Assembly (NCBI GenBank): GCA_905331475.1
Contig: CAJNYU010002281.1
Coordinates: forward strand, 16,512-80,511
Length of the DNA stretch: 64,000 bases
From: Rotaria socialis
Lineage: Eukaryota; Rotifera; Eurotatoria; Philodinida; Philodinidae
Direction of reading: 5' to 3'
Below the pieces are notes generated by a model. That model had not been told where the DNA came from. It saw nothing but the letters and a program-made list of their open reading frames with translations, and did not search any database. Below are positions 26,701 to 39,400 of the stretch, one piece after another (position 1 is the first letter of the stretch; each line of letters starts with the position of its first letter). Both the position numbers and the translations under genes were made by a program.

Positions 26701-28749
26701 GATATATACGAAGAAAAATAAGCCTGTCTACCCTATTTCGGCACAAAAGTTGACACACAGAGAATCGAGTATTTTTGTGTTTCGATCTATAGAATTTTAG
26801 TTTTCGAACATTGATGATGCCAATTTTACAACATGGCATTATAGATCTTCTAAACAGCATCAGTAATGATATTTGAAGTTTATAGTGAGAAACTTTACTC
26901 ATGCTTTGTCCTACAGGCTGAAATAGATATCTGTTCACAAAAGAGCAGAAGCGATCGACGTTTGTACGCCACTGAAACAGAACATTTAAACACGCTTAAA
27001 TTCATTAATATTCATTGGAATATACGATTTCAACACCTGAAATGTATCACTACCATTATTTTTTATTTGACTAAGTACATTTATCGTCACTTTTGATGGT
27101 TTAAAAAAGTTTTCAACATAAAAATCTTAATGTATTTGAATTTCAATCATTTGAAATAATATTTTCATGATTTCTAGCGGTTCTGAGAGATTTTCGACAA
27201 GTTTTTCTTTAGTTCGTAAAACCAATTTGATATCAGTAGCTAGATTCCTTGGCCATAGCGTAACAAGTGTTTTCAATCTGTTTCACAACTTACTCTCGTA
27301 AGGTTTATGTGGAAGCTTTGTTAATACAAAACAACATCAAATAAATTCTGCGAACGAACAATCGTAGAAACAAGAAACGCATTACGTGGCATATGCAAAA
27401 TTCCTCTACATTTTCGTATATTTTTTGCCAGTGTCTCAGATCTTGCTGATAGTCGAGCTCATGGGTATCAATGAATGTGTCAAATAGGAGTTTTACAGAT
27501 AACACAATCAAGTTAGATGGTGAAATGTTAATCTTCGATATGAATAGATAGTTCGATTAGCGCATATCAAACGAATCCAAAAGAAAAACAACAGCATCAA
27601 CAATAAGCACGAACAAGGTGACCAGTTTTTTTTTGCTAAGAGCTTTTCTACATTCCCATGTAAAAAATCGATTATAATGCCACTGTTTTATTTTGATTAT
27701 AATCCGACTTTTCATTCTTATAGACAAGATTTCGTTTGATTTTAGTCTTTTTAATCTATCCAAATGAATTATTAAAATTAAATCGATTGCAACTGACTAT
27801 TAGAAGTTGATTTCAATTGATTCAAGTTTTTTAACTGATTAAAATCAGATTAAAATAGTGACAGGATAATCAATTTTTAATATGATGTTGACATTCTTCA
27901 AAGCGATGAAGTAATCACAGAAAAAAGACAATGCTTCTTGCTCGTACCTGTCTGTCTGCTCATTATCTTCTTTCCAGAATTTTTTGAGCATCGTGATTTA
28001 TCTCTGATGAACTCATGATTCTTTGATCGGCAGTCTACATTAGAATTCTAGAAATTTCGCTTCTCCTAGCACATATCTTTCTCTGCTTCTCAGAAATAAA
28101 CGATGGAGAAAACATTGGAATTAATCTACCCGATCAAAAATAGCATGTCAATTGTTTAGATATATGATTTTAAAATGATGAATTATTTTCCCGATCATCT
28201 GCAACTGAAGATTCAAATAAAAACCACAACTTACATAGTTTTAGTTGGTGTCTGATGAATTGGACATAACAAAAAGTTCTGAATGAATTGGAAAACGATC
28301 GTTGGGTTCTTTTTCAGCAGAATTTGACACAAAGCTTTTGGCAAAGGTTCAGTAGCATTGAACGCTGTGGACACTTGCGCAGGTGATCCTGTTGTTTGAT
28401 TTGAGATTGTTGAAGTAGTCGTGGATGTATTATTTGTTCTAGCTCTTCGCATTTCTTGTGTACGTTTATGAACATAGTCACCCAAGATTGCTTGGCAGGC
28501 GAGTTCCAAATACTGTCCTAGGACGCATTTATTCAAAAGTGCAAGATTTTCTGCATCATTCATGATAGGAAATTTATCGGTCAGTAATTTGACTTTTTCC
28601 TCTGCATTGTAACGTTGAGTGTCGGTCAGTTCATCGTCCCTGATATTTGCATAAGCAGAACGAACTGCTTCAAGGCGTACACGATCGATCGTTTGGATTG
28701 ATTCGGTGACATTAAAATAAGCAAATACTGATGAACGATTTTCTGTCAT
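14752..28749 (-). CDS. AAA-family ATPase with CHORD-like zinc-binding C-terminus
   Basis: Five exons, 28749-28235, 23838-23201, 22202-21555, 20653-20161 and 16018-14752, join with matching phases (2, 1, 1, 2) to 3561 nt, or 1186 residues. The Walker A motif GPPGTGKS (about 598-605) is split by intron 3. Walker B VSIDEID (658-664), sensor-1 FCATNR (701-706) and an AFLRRM arginine-finger block (713-718) are intact, so ATPase activity is expected. The first 590 residues are a family-unknown region with a helical, coiled-coil-like stretch before the ATPase. At the C-terminus, C1053, C1056, C1070, H1072/1073, CC1132-1133, C1146 and H1151 follow the spacing of a CHORD zinc module with a long insert. 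The start ATG at 28749 follows an acceptor-like tract, suggesting a 5' UTR intron. Introns are 4.4, 1.0, 0.9 and 4.1 kb and hold transposons. The substrate is unknown. Confidence 0.8.
19161..20005. mobile_element. hAT-like non-autonomous element, 845 bp
   Basis: Inverted ends CAGAGAGCGAA...CGAACCG lie at both borders. The flanking 8-mers are ctacacac (19153-19160) and ctacgcac (20006-20013), a near-perfect 8-bp target duplication of the size hAT elements make. Both subterminal regions are packed with the motif GGTTCGGTTCG in varying spacing (19165-19330 and 19800-19990), and the middle is AT-rich with no transposase. It sits in intron 4 of the AAA gene. The rest of that intron (16019-19150) shows nothing I recognise. 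Confidence 0.75.
22473..23131. mobile_element. Tourist/Harbinger-like palindromic MITE with an N in one arm
   Basis: Ends CAATGGAGGTGTTTGTACTG and the reverse complement are flanked by TTA on both sides (22470-22472 and 23132-23134), the target typical of PIF/Harbinger MITEs. The arms are about 300 bp and nearly perfect reverse complements, with the centre near 22830. The left arm holds a repeated 50-bp unit around the N at 22621 that the right arm has only once. It lies in intron 2 of the AAA gene and has no coding capacity. Confidence 0.7.
24909..25063. repeat. 155-bp inverted-end repeat, related to 8381-8474
   Basis: Bounded by CCCAGGAGATTC and GATTCTCCTGGG. It is GC-richer than its surroundings and full of CCGATCGG/TTCCG-like words. 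Its outer parts match 8381-8474 closely; the middle is absent from that copy. It sits in intron 1 of the AAA gene. The rest of the intron (23839-28234) is AT-rich, with a C-rich patch near 25530-25745, and holds no exon I can support. Confidence 0.55.
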
Positions 28750-29874
28750 TTTTCTTATAAAAATACACAATCTGAAATAAAAAAAAAGTACATAAACTAC
28801 TACAACTGTGTTAATGCTACCGCTTTTGTCTATATAAGCAATTCCGATTGAGAATTGATAAACGTTGGTTTGGAAACGGAAAGAATCAGCGATCACTTTC
28901 TTGTTTTCACAAACTATATATGCAGAGTATGTGCTATGAGTGTAATTGAAAGTGAGGTATACTTTTGAGTTCGCCCTGTGAGTACATTTTGTAACAGTGT
29001 AGTTATCGAGCAGTCCGAGCATGGACGTTCGCACAAATCCCGTCTCACTGAATTGAGGTAATCTTAATTGAGGGTGTTACTTGATTTCTGTGGGGCATAC
29101 AAGTCTTGGCATTAGTGCACACGCTGAGATCGGAGGTTTGGTGGGTTCATTAAAGTCTTTCTGAGTGATGAACCGTCCCATCAATCGGTGGACGTAACAG
29201 AAGAGGAAAACATCACATATGCATCGGCTCAAATGCACAGACCTATTACCAATTGCATATTAAAACACCCACTTACCAAGTTAGTCAAAGCAAAACTTCC
29301 AACTCAACTAAAGAGAACAGTGTATTATGAAAAAGTTGTCAGTTAAACACTATCCTTTTAGATATTATAGAAAAGATTATTTAACATCTAACATTATAAT
29401 GATATTGAGAGTTCAACAGCGAAATTTGAGTCAGGATTTTAGCTTCACAAAGTCTATGACAGATATATTGAAAAATGAAAAACAATTAATAATCGATATA
29501 ATTATTCTTTGAGCTTCTGAAGAGAAAAACTCTAAAACATGATTAAACAGTCTGACATAAACATACACAGTCAGCTTTTCTGTTTTATCAGTTTTTGTTT
29601 TGGTTATGAATAGGATTATTATATCAAAATTTTTCACCCAAGTCTAAGATATTGTAATGCTTCTGGTCGAGTGTGTTGTATACATATTCTTTGATCTTCA
29701 CTTACTATTTCTTCTCATCTTATGTATTGTCCTTATTTTTCTCTCGATACTTCGTACATTCCGTTGTACTTTGATCCTATTGCATTTCTTCTATTTTCTG
29801 TCCTTATCTTCATTTTCATTTATGTTCTCTTCTTCTACCCAGGTCGAGCAATCATATTGTAAGATCTGATAAGA
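28750..29874. other. 5' flank of the AAA gene, no coding region recognised
   Basis: Just upstream of the ATG at 28749 is TTTATTTCAG ending near 28773 on the minus strand, a good acceptor, so the transcript may start upstream of an untranslated intron. An open frame reaches back to 29034 but crosses that acceptor and lacks family character. I see no other gene or clear TATA box. Confidence 0.4.
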
Positions 29875-29931
29875 TCTTGTATGTGCTTCATAAGATCTTG
29901 TATGTGCTTCATAAGATCTTGTGTCAAATTT
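29875..29931 (+). repeat. 21-bp tandem repeat, about 2.7 units
   Basis: The unit ATAAGATCTTGTATGTGCTTC repeats head to tail. Each unit contains the palindrome AAGATCTT. From 29932 to 30431 I see nothing notable. Confidence 0.65.
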
Positions 29932-30431
29932 TTCGATCTGGGTATCAAACGAATTCCGTATATAAGCATGTGCTTTCTATGTAACCGATGCGATAATATG
30001 ATATGAGGAAACATAAGAAAGCGTAATTCCAGCTATGCTAGCAATTTTTCCATAAAGAATCGACACAGACATTTCCAAGGTTATCAAAAAAGAATCACCC
30101 TCTTAGCATAAGGTCCTATTTACGTAAAATATCAAAAAAGGGATAGGTAAATCCGGGATTCAGTAACTTCGTCGATGTATTACTGGATTTTCGCTAGTGT
30201 CGAACGTCCTATTGGCGAGAATCCGAATGTCGAAGTTTCGGTAACCCGTAAATCCATGGAAAACGTACCATTTTTACATCAACTTTCTTAGCATCGAATG
30301 AAACTTGCTGGGTTTGTAGAGCTCAGTGAGTTAATCATTTTGGTAATGAATGATTACAAGTATGAATAAGGGTTATGACTAAAAATCCGCAAAATACAAT
30401 TTTCTGAATTTCGGGAAAATCATGTTGAAAC

Positions 30432-31591
30432 TAGAGATGCACCAATTCCAATTGTTGGCTCGGAATTGGCGGGATTGGATTGAGTAGGTTAAAATTGTAA
30501 CGATCTATTCTAGAAGTTACAAACCCTCGAATGAAATATACCTCAAGGGCACCATCTTGTTAGTTTCTCACCCATACTATTATCCCGCTCTCTTTCTCAC
30601 TACGCAAGAGTACGAGGGATTTTGTTCTTGGCTCGCGCTTAGTACCAGATGGAGTACGCAACATCACTGTTGGAATATTTATCCTACCATCAGCATGTTA
30701 GCATAGCACCAATACGTACGCCTTATCTTATACACTTTCTTGCTTTATTGTATCTACGGTATTTCTCAAGGTCCTTACATGCTAGAAAATAGTATATAAG
30801 GAACGAGAGAAATACAGAAGGGGACGGTTTTTGATATTGAAATAAAATATGCACTCAACATCAAGCTTAACAATATCCATAACACCAGAAATCGTTACAA
30901 AAATCCTTATGGAATTGCTGTGAATTAGTTAGAATTGGTTGAAATTGATATGAAAATTGATTGACTTGTCTACAGCTTATATTCAACTGCTAGCAATTGG
31001 TCAGAATCGGTATGAAATTGATCGGAAATTGGCTAGAATTGGTCAAAATTGCTCGAAAACCGACGTAAAATTGGTTAAAATTAGTCATAATTGATGCCAA
31101 AGTTCACTGCTACCAACTAGCATTAATTATAATTATGGTCAGCTATACAACAAATTTGAGTTGAAGTGGTAGAAATTAGTCTATGGTTTTATTTTGTAGG
31201 ATTCATAGATAAAAAGTCATTTTTGCTCAAGCGGCTCTCTATCCTTTGATACATCTATATATGACCAATTTTAAGTGAGTTTTAGAGCAATTTTGACCAA
31301 TCCTGGCCAATTTCAAATCAATTTCATACCGATTCTGACCAATTCCAACTAATTTATAGCAATTCCATAGGGATTTTAACCTACTCAACCCAACTCGAGT
31401 CAGTTTCAGACCCATATGAATTCCTAGGATTCCATTCGAATTGTAGCCAGATGAAGCCAAGTCTAGCCAATTTCAAATTATTTCGATATAAATTTCTAGG
31501 ATTTCATACGAATTTTAGGTAACTCGAGCCAATTCTAATCAATCCCAACCAATTCCAACCAATTCTAAGAATTGGAATTGGTGCATCCCTA
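30432..31591. mobile_element. hAT-like inverted-repeat element, 1160 bp
   Basis: Ends TAGAGATGCACCAATTCCAA and the complement of GGTGCATCCCTA are inverted copies of the kind found on hAT elements. Inside, 30900-31100 and 31260-31575 are arrays of GAATTGGTC-like words in opposite orientation. No transposase is present. The flanking 8-mers do not match, perhaps because another inverted repeat abuts it directly on the right. Confidence 0.55.
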
Positions 31592-32212
31592 CTTTTGACA
31601 TTCTTTTGGAATGTATTATCAAGAATGTTTTTTTTGCGTTTGTTGCGCGAGACACTGCGTTCTAGCAGTCTTATAATGCAATTATCAAAAACAACGTCAA
31701 ATTGGATTATCGAAAAATGGGTTTTCATCAATTAGGAACACGTTTAATAAAAAAAGACGTTCTTCCAGTTTAGGAACGCGTTTGTCTTTTAACAATAAGA
31801 ATGTATTACATATGAGCGAGTTATTAATACCAAAGAACTGTTTTGATTAAACGTGTTTCTTATTGATGAAAACTCGTTTTTCGACAATGCCTTTTGACGT
31901 TGCATTTTATGGTCGCATTCTAACACTGATAGAACGCAGTGTCTCACGGAACAAACGCAAAAACCATTCTTGATAATCAGAGCCCGCGGAAGTGGGAGTG
32001 TTTGTGTGTGTGTGTGGGGGGGTTGTACACCCCCTCCCCCAATAATTGAAAATTTTCAATTTTTCTCAGCTACAGGAGAAGATTTTTTGTAAGTTTTGAG
32101 CTTTTTTGCGAACTTTGTTGCAAACACCCCCTCCCCCTCCCCCTTCCCCTCCCCAATATTAGGTCCTTCTCGCGGGCTCTGTTGATAATACATTCCAAAA
32201 GAACATCAAAAG
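31592..32212. mobile_element. foldback element interrupted by a hAT insertion
   Basis: The left arm starts CTTTTGACATTCTTTTGGAA; the right arm ends with its near complement at 32212. The arms share long blocks such as GAGACACTGCGTTCTA in opposite orientation at about 31650 and 31935. After removal of 31978-32181 the right arm becomes continuous, which dates the hAT insertion as younger. No coding capacity. Confidence 0.65.
31978..32181. mobile_element. 204-bp hAT-type MITE with perfect 8-bp target duplication
   Basis: Ends CAGAGCCCGCGGAAG and CTTCTCGCGGGCTCTG are inverted copies, and the 8-mer ttgataat flanks both sides exactly (31970-31977 and 32182-32189). The interior has a GT/G-rich run near 31995-32028 and C-rich runs near 32028-32040 and 32124-32152. 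From 32213 to 33434 I see only AT-rich sequence with some GAACGCGTT-like words related to the foldback. Confidence 0.8.
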
Positions 32213-33434
32213 CGTCTTAAAAAGGCGTTCTTTGTTAGCATCTTCTTGCATCTAAAGAACGCGGTTCATTAACAAAAACATGCGTTTTTAACCATTATTT
32301 TTTATTCGTTTCTTTTCCATGGGCAGAAGATAGAGCAGATGACGCTGTAAAAAATCTAGTACACCACTACTGAGCCAAATTCGGATGGGGTTTTTTACCG
32401 CAGGACAAAGTTTGTTTAGATGTAAGAAAAATTGTACACTCATTAAATGGTTCACTTTTAAAAACTGAACTATTTGGTTTATATATGGTTCGACACAGCT
32501 GAACGCGGGCTATCAATATGTATATACATAGAACGTTTTGTTTTGCTCGGCAAATAAGGGGGAAAATACTCTCACAAAATTCGAAACTCATCAGTTTTGG
32601 CATGATTTTCTCGAAATTCTGGAAATCGTATTTTGTCCATTTCAACTTGATTCTAGATTCAAACCTTTAATAATTTGGTACCAAAATGATCAATTCATCG
32701 AGTTCTACAACTCCAGAAAGTTTCATTCGATTTTGAGAATATCATGTATAAAGTGGTACGTTTATCATGGATTTTCCCATAGTATTTCATGATGCCAGTT
32801 ATGAAGGTTTTCGGTATATACTTCTCTGATGATCCCAAAAATCATGTGTATTTACTATAAAAAAACAACAATTTCTGCCAATCAAAATCTTAAAATACTA
32901 GGCCTTTTTCTATTGTAGTCTACTTGAAGATAACTCGATTTTGAAAACTGTTAATTTTTTTGCTAACTTGGAGAATATCTTCATGCCATTCATAATCAAA
33001 AATACTTAAACAAAAGCAAAAATAACAAAAAGAATCGGGATTTAGCATGAACAAAGGTTGCCAATTTCGTTTTTCTATGGTAACACAGTAATCTGATGAG
33101 ATGCACTATACTTTGGTTATCTGGCTACTTACGTTTTGGGCACTAACATTGCCGTCTATTTCTTGAATGACAAACTCTCTGAAACGATAGATTCAAAAGA
33201 GAAGTTTCAGCAATAATCAAGCACTGCACAGGTCTTTATAATCAGAATTGATTTACAACATATTACTTTTTTTGCTGTACGATGGAGGGCTTTTTGCAAG
33301 TTTTTTTTCTTTTCTGTTTGTGTACCCTCGTAGCTGTTATCTTTTGCCTTGAAATGGCACGTTGTGCAATATTTTTCGTTTCTTACTCATATTGATGGGT
33401 TTTTTCTCTTTCTCCAATGTCACGCGACACGCAC

Positions 33435-34846
33435 GTATTTCATATGTAGCATACTTTATTGTGAAAATTTTCCTATTTGATCAGTCAAGATAAACGGCAT
33501 CAAAACATTGTAGCACGAAATTCAATGGCGACCAATTTTAATCTCGAAGATGAGCAACGTCGATTACAAGAAGAAAATATGCGTCGTTTACGTGAGCTCG
33601 AATTGGCTCGATTAAGCGAAGAACAGGAGCAGGAAGCTCGTAAAGAACTTGAAGAATATGATGAATCGGAACGTTAAATACAGACCATTGGTGGCAATGA
33701 TAAGCAACGAGTAGAAGAATATGAATGGGATATAAATGATACAAACAAAGAAATTGAAAAAGCCGTTAAACACCTCGATCGAATCCAAGAAAAACTGGAC
33801 AAATCTGAAGTAATACAGAAGACACATGCTGATGATCTTAAAGTCCTACATCCGAAACAAAAAATGTTCACGGAGAACTTCAAAACTTACGAGAACAGCA
33901 ACATGCTCGCACTATAGAACGAGACAATTTCCAATCTACACTCATTAAACAAGAGCAAATATTGGATGACACAAATGCAAGCATAATTGCTATAGAACAA
34001 CGAATCACCATATTGAATAATCAAAAGCATTTATTCGAAGAATAACGAAACAAACTGAGTGAAGCGCTAACAAGAAACAGTAGTGTCATACTTGAAACTT
34101 GAACTCAACTGAGCTTTCAACTTTCAACTTTCAAGTATCACATATATATGATTTCAATAGTTAGATAATAAGGTTTATTTTCTTGAATCAGTTTCGTGTA
34201 TTGATAACAAGGCTCTCTTCAGGTTACCCGGCTTAAAATAGCCAGATTTTCCCGTTAGATAACAACCCATCTTTGAGAAAGTAGAAAACAAACTTTTGTT
34301 TAGAAAACTAGAAACAACGTTTTCTGCTATCATGATTCTCCTGGAATCATGTTTGACTCTTTGTTTCGAATAAATAAGACTGCATACTCCGTTTATAAAG
34401 ACGCTCCATTTGTGAATAAAATCGTTAGTTTATATAAATGTCTAAGATTTCATTTTTTATGATATGATATAGTGTAAAAATACTATATATCTTTGAACGG
34501 TTCGTTGTGATTTAACAGTATTCATTTTCACAATAACCGAGAATACAACTCAGCTGCAGATAAGATGGAAATCATTTAAAATAACCAGATTGTGATCATT
34601 AATGTTAAAAATAATGAAATGGTAGGCTCAAAACACTTGTTGAGATTGACAATAGGAAGGTAGTAGAAGTAATTAGAGTATAGCTTTTCAAGATACCATT
34701 TGCCGTTATCCTTTTGTAGTAGAGAAATAGAAGTTATATACTTTCACATGAACTCTTCCTTGTCTCATAGATGATTTCAATCTTTTTATTTTTATGAACA
34801 AATTACTATTTTTAATCAGTGAATACAGGCGGTCATATGTAAGTTC
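33435..34846 (+). repeat. 1.4-kb duplicated block, copy B (partner 2540-3951)
   Basis: Almost identical to copy A for the first 1.27 kb, then more diverged to 34846. It lies between genes rather than in an intron. It carries the same pseudogene and dispersed repeat. Patchy older similarity resumes at about 35548-35700. Confidence 0.85.
33525..34077 (+). pseudogene. broken coiled-coil gene fragment, copy B
   Basis: Same ATG-initiated coiled-coil reading frame, the same TAA after ESER and the same downstream frame change as copy A, so the damage predates the duplication or was copied by conversion. One visible coding difference: Arg in copy A is Gln here (GAGCGACG against GAGCAACG). Confidence 0.65.
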
Positions 34847-36494
34847 ATATATTTTGATGGGAAAGAGACATTTCGCACTAACTTGGTATTACGATTTGCC
34901 TGAGGGGATGTTCGTTACGACTTCCCCGGCATATAAAAACACACATGCTCTGCGGAATGACAAAAATTTAAAACAGCCAAGGTGTTCGGAATGAAAGTTG
35001 TCCAATAGACCGTAACGGACAGGAGTATTTTTGAAAAACAAAAAACTGAAATTTGCATTGGTTCGGGATGACAATGACCGAAAGATCTTATCAATGAAAA
35101 CATGAAGATCGTAATGAAAAGAGGCAGGATGTTCGTGGCTATGTTCATGTGTACACGTTTTTGAGAGGTTTCAATTCTTTCAGTAGCTTGTATTAATCGC
35201 CTAACCAATAACATTTGCAAGCGGAGATTTTTAATTATATAGTATTTCCATTCTCCTTAAGATAGCGCACTCTATAAGTATTATGATATACTTACGATCT
35301 CCAGGTAAAATGAGTTTACGGACATTCGGCCATTTTCATCTCGATTTCCTGACAGTATTTTACATATTGTCGGCCATTTCATTCCGATTTCCCTGTTTTT
35401 TTAATTACGATATCCTAACCAACATGTGTTGCGTACTCCCGGTAAATGCTTTTAAAGGCAAAATCAATTCCGAAAATCCCGATGGATTACCGGGTGTCTG
35501 GGACACTAGTACGAAATTTCTTTGTCCCAATTTTTATATGAAATCCGTCGATCATAATTAGATAGAATTCTGTTTTACTGACGAGGAGAAGTACCCTATG
35601 GATCAGTTTCAGATTGCAACTGTCCCAATGCTAGTTTGTAGGTTTCGATGAACAGTTCACAAGGATATCATCTGTTTTCCCCCATAAGATCTATTTGATG
35701 CGAAATGCAATTTTGTGTCATAATCATTTTCTCAATTAAGAAAAAAGAATTTATATTAAAGCCATTAACTAACAACACTTGCGGTGCCTGCTTTATTTAC
35801 GTTGTCTATGGTGCAAGTATCGTAAACATCACTGGTATCACTGTGATCATGAATACGATGAAACAGAATATACTAGTTGGCTGTAGTGACTGAAGTATCG
35901 TTTTATTTTTTTTAGTTCAATGTATAAGTAAATCCTGTCTTTTTAGAATTTGCCGCAAAATCAAATTCTCCATGAATTTCAAGTCAATTGGTTCTAATTA
36001 CTTTTGATCGTGCTGCAGTTTCTCTTTCTTTGAGGATCACTAAGTTGGTATAGGTGGAATACCGACGAAAAGGGTCCCTTATTCGAATTGTTTGTCAGAA
36101 ATATTGCAGACTGTCGGATGCTTCATTTAGACTCTCCCTAGAGTTCGAAAGGATTAAAAATTCTAAATTGAAAAGAACTGCTTATACTCTTGCAGTTCAA
36201 ATTAATCTTTTAAAACATGTAATTAACATCTCATTTCCGCATACATGAGATTTCCTTGCACTTCGAAATTATGATGTTATGAGCTTTTCATGTGTAGGGC
36301 TTCATTTTCTTGCACAAAATGTCAACTATGCAAAATAAAAATGGATTGATACTTGCCGGCCACTTAGATATATTTTGCATGATTTATTCGAATTCATTTC
36401 ACAATATTATATAATGTTTCATTGTAGATATTAGACATTCATTTTCAATGAAATAACTTCTGTTGTTTGAATTACATTATTTTCAGATAGAAAA
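34847..36494. other. intergenic, with a segment absent from copy A
   Basis: Between the end of the close duplicate (34846) and the resumption of weak similarity (about 35548) lie about 700 bp, where copy A has only about 90 bp. The segment is less AT-rich and has no recognised gene or inverted ends. From 35700 to 36494 the sequence is AT-rich. A TTTTCAG at 36480-36486, nine bases before the next ATG, could be the acceptor of a 5' UTR intron. Confidence 0.4.
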
Positions 36495-39400
36495 ATGTCT
36501 GATATTATTGATGATGTTGAGACAATTATCGATCGAATCGAAAATGGCGAAACTCTAAGCGAAGATCGAATGAAGAAATGTGCAGATGATCTATTAAATG
36601 AAAAATCGAGCAACTGTGCTTGCCGCGTATTCTTGGCTCTATCTGAGAAAAAAGTATTTATATCTGATTTAGTATATGAAAGACTTTGCAATATTATCAT
36701 CAATAATCACGAACAATTGACAAAAGAGAATTCAATTCGAACTATTGATTTACTTATAAAAAATGGTCGAAAAGCATCAGATTTGTGTTTAAATGCACTT
36801 TCAATTGCACTACAAGGTGAACAATCTCTGAAACTAAGAAGATATGCATCGAAACTTTTATACACTATTATTCAACAGCAGAATGATTTACGTTTGAACT
36901 CTTCATTATTGAATACAATGTCTGATGCATTAGATGATCCTTCGGACATTGTTCAATCTTATACATTAAATTCCTTTGAACAATTAGTTCGGAATCAGCA
37001 AAATGAGATATCCCAAAAAACCATTCATTGTATGGAATTACTTTTGTCAAACATCTATCAAGACATTAATAATAATTATGGAAAATGTGGACTGATAAAT
37101 TCATTTTTCTTAAATTTGCTATACCGAAAATACAAGATAAACGAGAATTTACTGGAGATTTTTTCTGAACTTTTGGTTATTGAAGTTATTGACCAAAAAG
37201 ATATGCTTCTGAATCGTTCGGCATTGTATATTCTTCAAAAAGCCATTGAAAATCAATTGTTTGATGGACGCTTGACGTCGAAAACATTAAATAATATTTC
37301 GACCTGTTTCAATTTAATGTCTTCAAACAACAAAGAAATGCTTGAATATTCCCTAAAAATTTTATGTGCTTTAAACGATGATCAATTGAAGTTGACACGA
37401 TTGAATGCAAATTTATTGAAACATTATTTGAAAGACACAAATTTAGAGGAAAGTTTACGAGCATATGTAACAATTCTTTTGGGTAATTTATGTAAAATAC
37501 CATATCAGTATATCGATGATGATAGCAGCATATCAATTGTTGACGATACAATTGATATTCTTATAGAGCGACTAGATTATGAAAAGTTATTGCAGAGTTC
37601 GATCTATGCACTTAAAAATATAGCTCAATATGAACACGATTACTTATCAATATTTCCTCTTCGAAAATTTGTAGTAATACTCAATAGAGATAATATCAAC
37701 AAAGAAATACGTCAAAATGCCTGTTTAATAATTGCGTTGGCAATTCAAAATAAACAAATTTTAACACAATATGAAATTGATGGATTAGAAAATGCATTAA
37801 ATGATGTCGATTCTATTGTTTGTGTTACTGCTCTGGTTGCATTTCAATATTTTTTCGAATTGTATCATAAAATGAATGATGCCTATTTTTCTATGATCAA
37901 ATCTTGTGTACAAAATATTTCAACATTCTCTACCGAACTACTATTGAGTTCAGACGAAATATTATCTTTAAATGCAGCAAAATTATTAGAAATAATTATT
38001 AAATATAATTTGAAAACAGAATTTACACATGATGAAATCAGTAATCTTTGTATTGGTTTACAAACAAATCTGAATAAATCCATAGATCAATATATTTTCG
38101 AGTCATTAAATCAAATTATTGTGAAACAATCCGATGTTCCATTGAATGCACGTAATTTGATAGAATTAGAAAAAATAGCACAAAACATTTTGCAACAAGA
38201 AAACTTCAACAAATTCGATTATGATGAGTTTGAAAAGAAATTAAGTGCATATATCAATGATACAGATTTCGATAATAAAATAATATCAATGAATGTATTC
38301 AAAGTATTTGATACTATATTAAAAACAAATTCATATAGTTCAAAATTAATTTTAATTTTACTTCAATATGTACAAAATAGTCAAAAACTATCAATTTATT
38401 TGATTGAAACATTGATGGCACAGCTTTGTAACAATGAGAATATTGAAAAAATTGAAATTTTAATCCAAATTCTATATTATGTTATTCAAAATGGGCAATC
38501 ATTGACTGATAAAATGGTTCAACAATTTAAAGAGTTTTTTCTTGTAAATCAATGTTGTTCAAAATATACGATACAAATATTCCAATTATTAATTAATCGC
38601 AATGAAATTCAAATCGATAGAAAAATCTATGAAAAATTTGTATGTTTATTAGAAGATCAAAAAGATTATGATATGCAAAGAAATCTCATTGAAACATTGG
38701 CTTATTCATTACAAAATCTATCTATCAATGAAGAATTACCAAGTCAACAAATTTCAACATTAATTGAAATTTATTTTCAATCAAACAGTTCAACAAGAGA
38801 AATAAAATATTTTAGTTGCGTAGCATTAAATGCTCTCATTGCACATCGGACAACTCTATCAAATTCAACGTTAGATCATCTTCGAAAAATTTATTTACAA
38901 GATGATGAATTTGATGATGCTCAAACAATGACAAGTTATTCTTCAACAATCAATTTAAGAGATATCTCGCTAAGCATACTTGAACAATATCTTCCGATGT
39001 GTAAGGCATGTGGAAATAAAGTTTATATATATAAGATAGAGCAAATCATCAAACAAGAAATGCTTGCTCAAGAAATTTTAGAAAATCGAAATGGAACAAG
39101 CCGTTTAGAAGCAGGTCAACAATTGTTATCCATTGTTCAAGATGAAGAAGGATCTGTATCAATGCATAACATGAGAATTCTTGAATTATCTTTCGATTTA
39201 AATGATTCTTCTATTGAATACAAATTAATTGTTGTGAAAATTTTCGAATGTCTTGCAGCTTATTTAAATACATCACAAATTAGATTTATTCTGGGTTCCA
39301 TATCTGATAATGCATTAAGTAATGTTATAATCAATATTTTAAAAGCATTGATTCGTTTACAAAAATCTTTTCCAATTGAAGCATTGTATATATTAATTGA

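Noticed and set aside
28750-29034. N-terminal extension of the AAA gene upstream of the ATG at 28749
   Set aside because: It crosses a strong acceptor (TTTATTTCAG) and encodes low-quality sequence; the family-like part starts at MTENRSS.
31980-32160. GT- and C-rich runs as a regulatory or Z-DNA element
   Set aside because: They lie wholly inside the 204-bp hAT MITE and are explained by it.
35283-35561. 92-codon frame in the extra segment of copy B
   Set aside because: No recognisable domain or signal, and alternative frames are equally open; not enough to call a gene.
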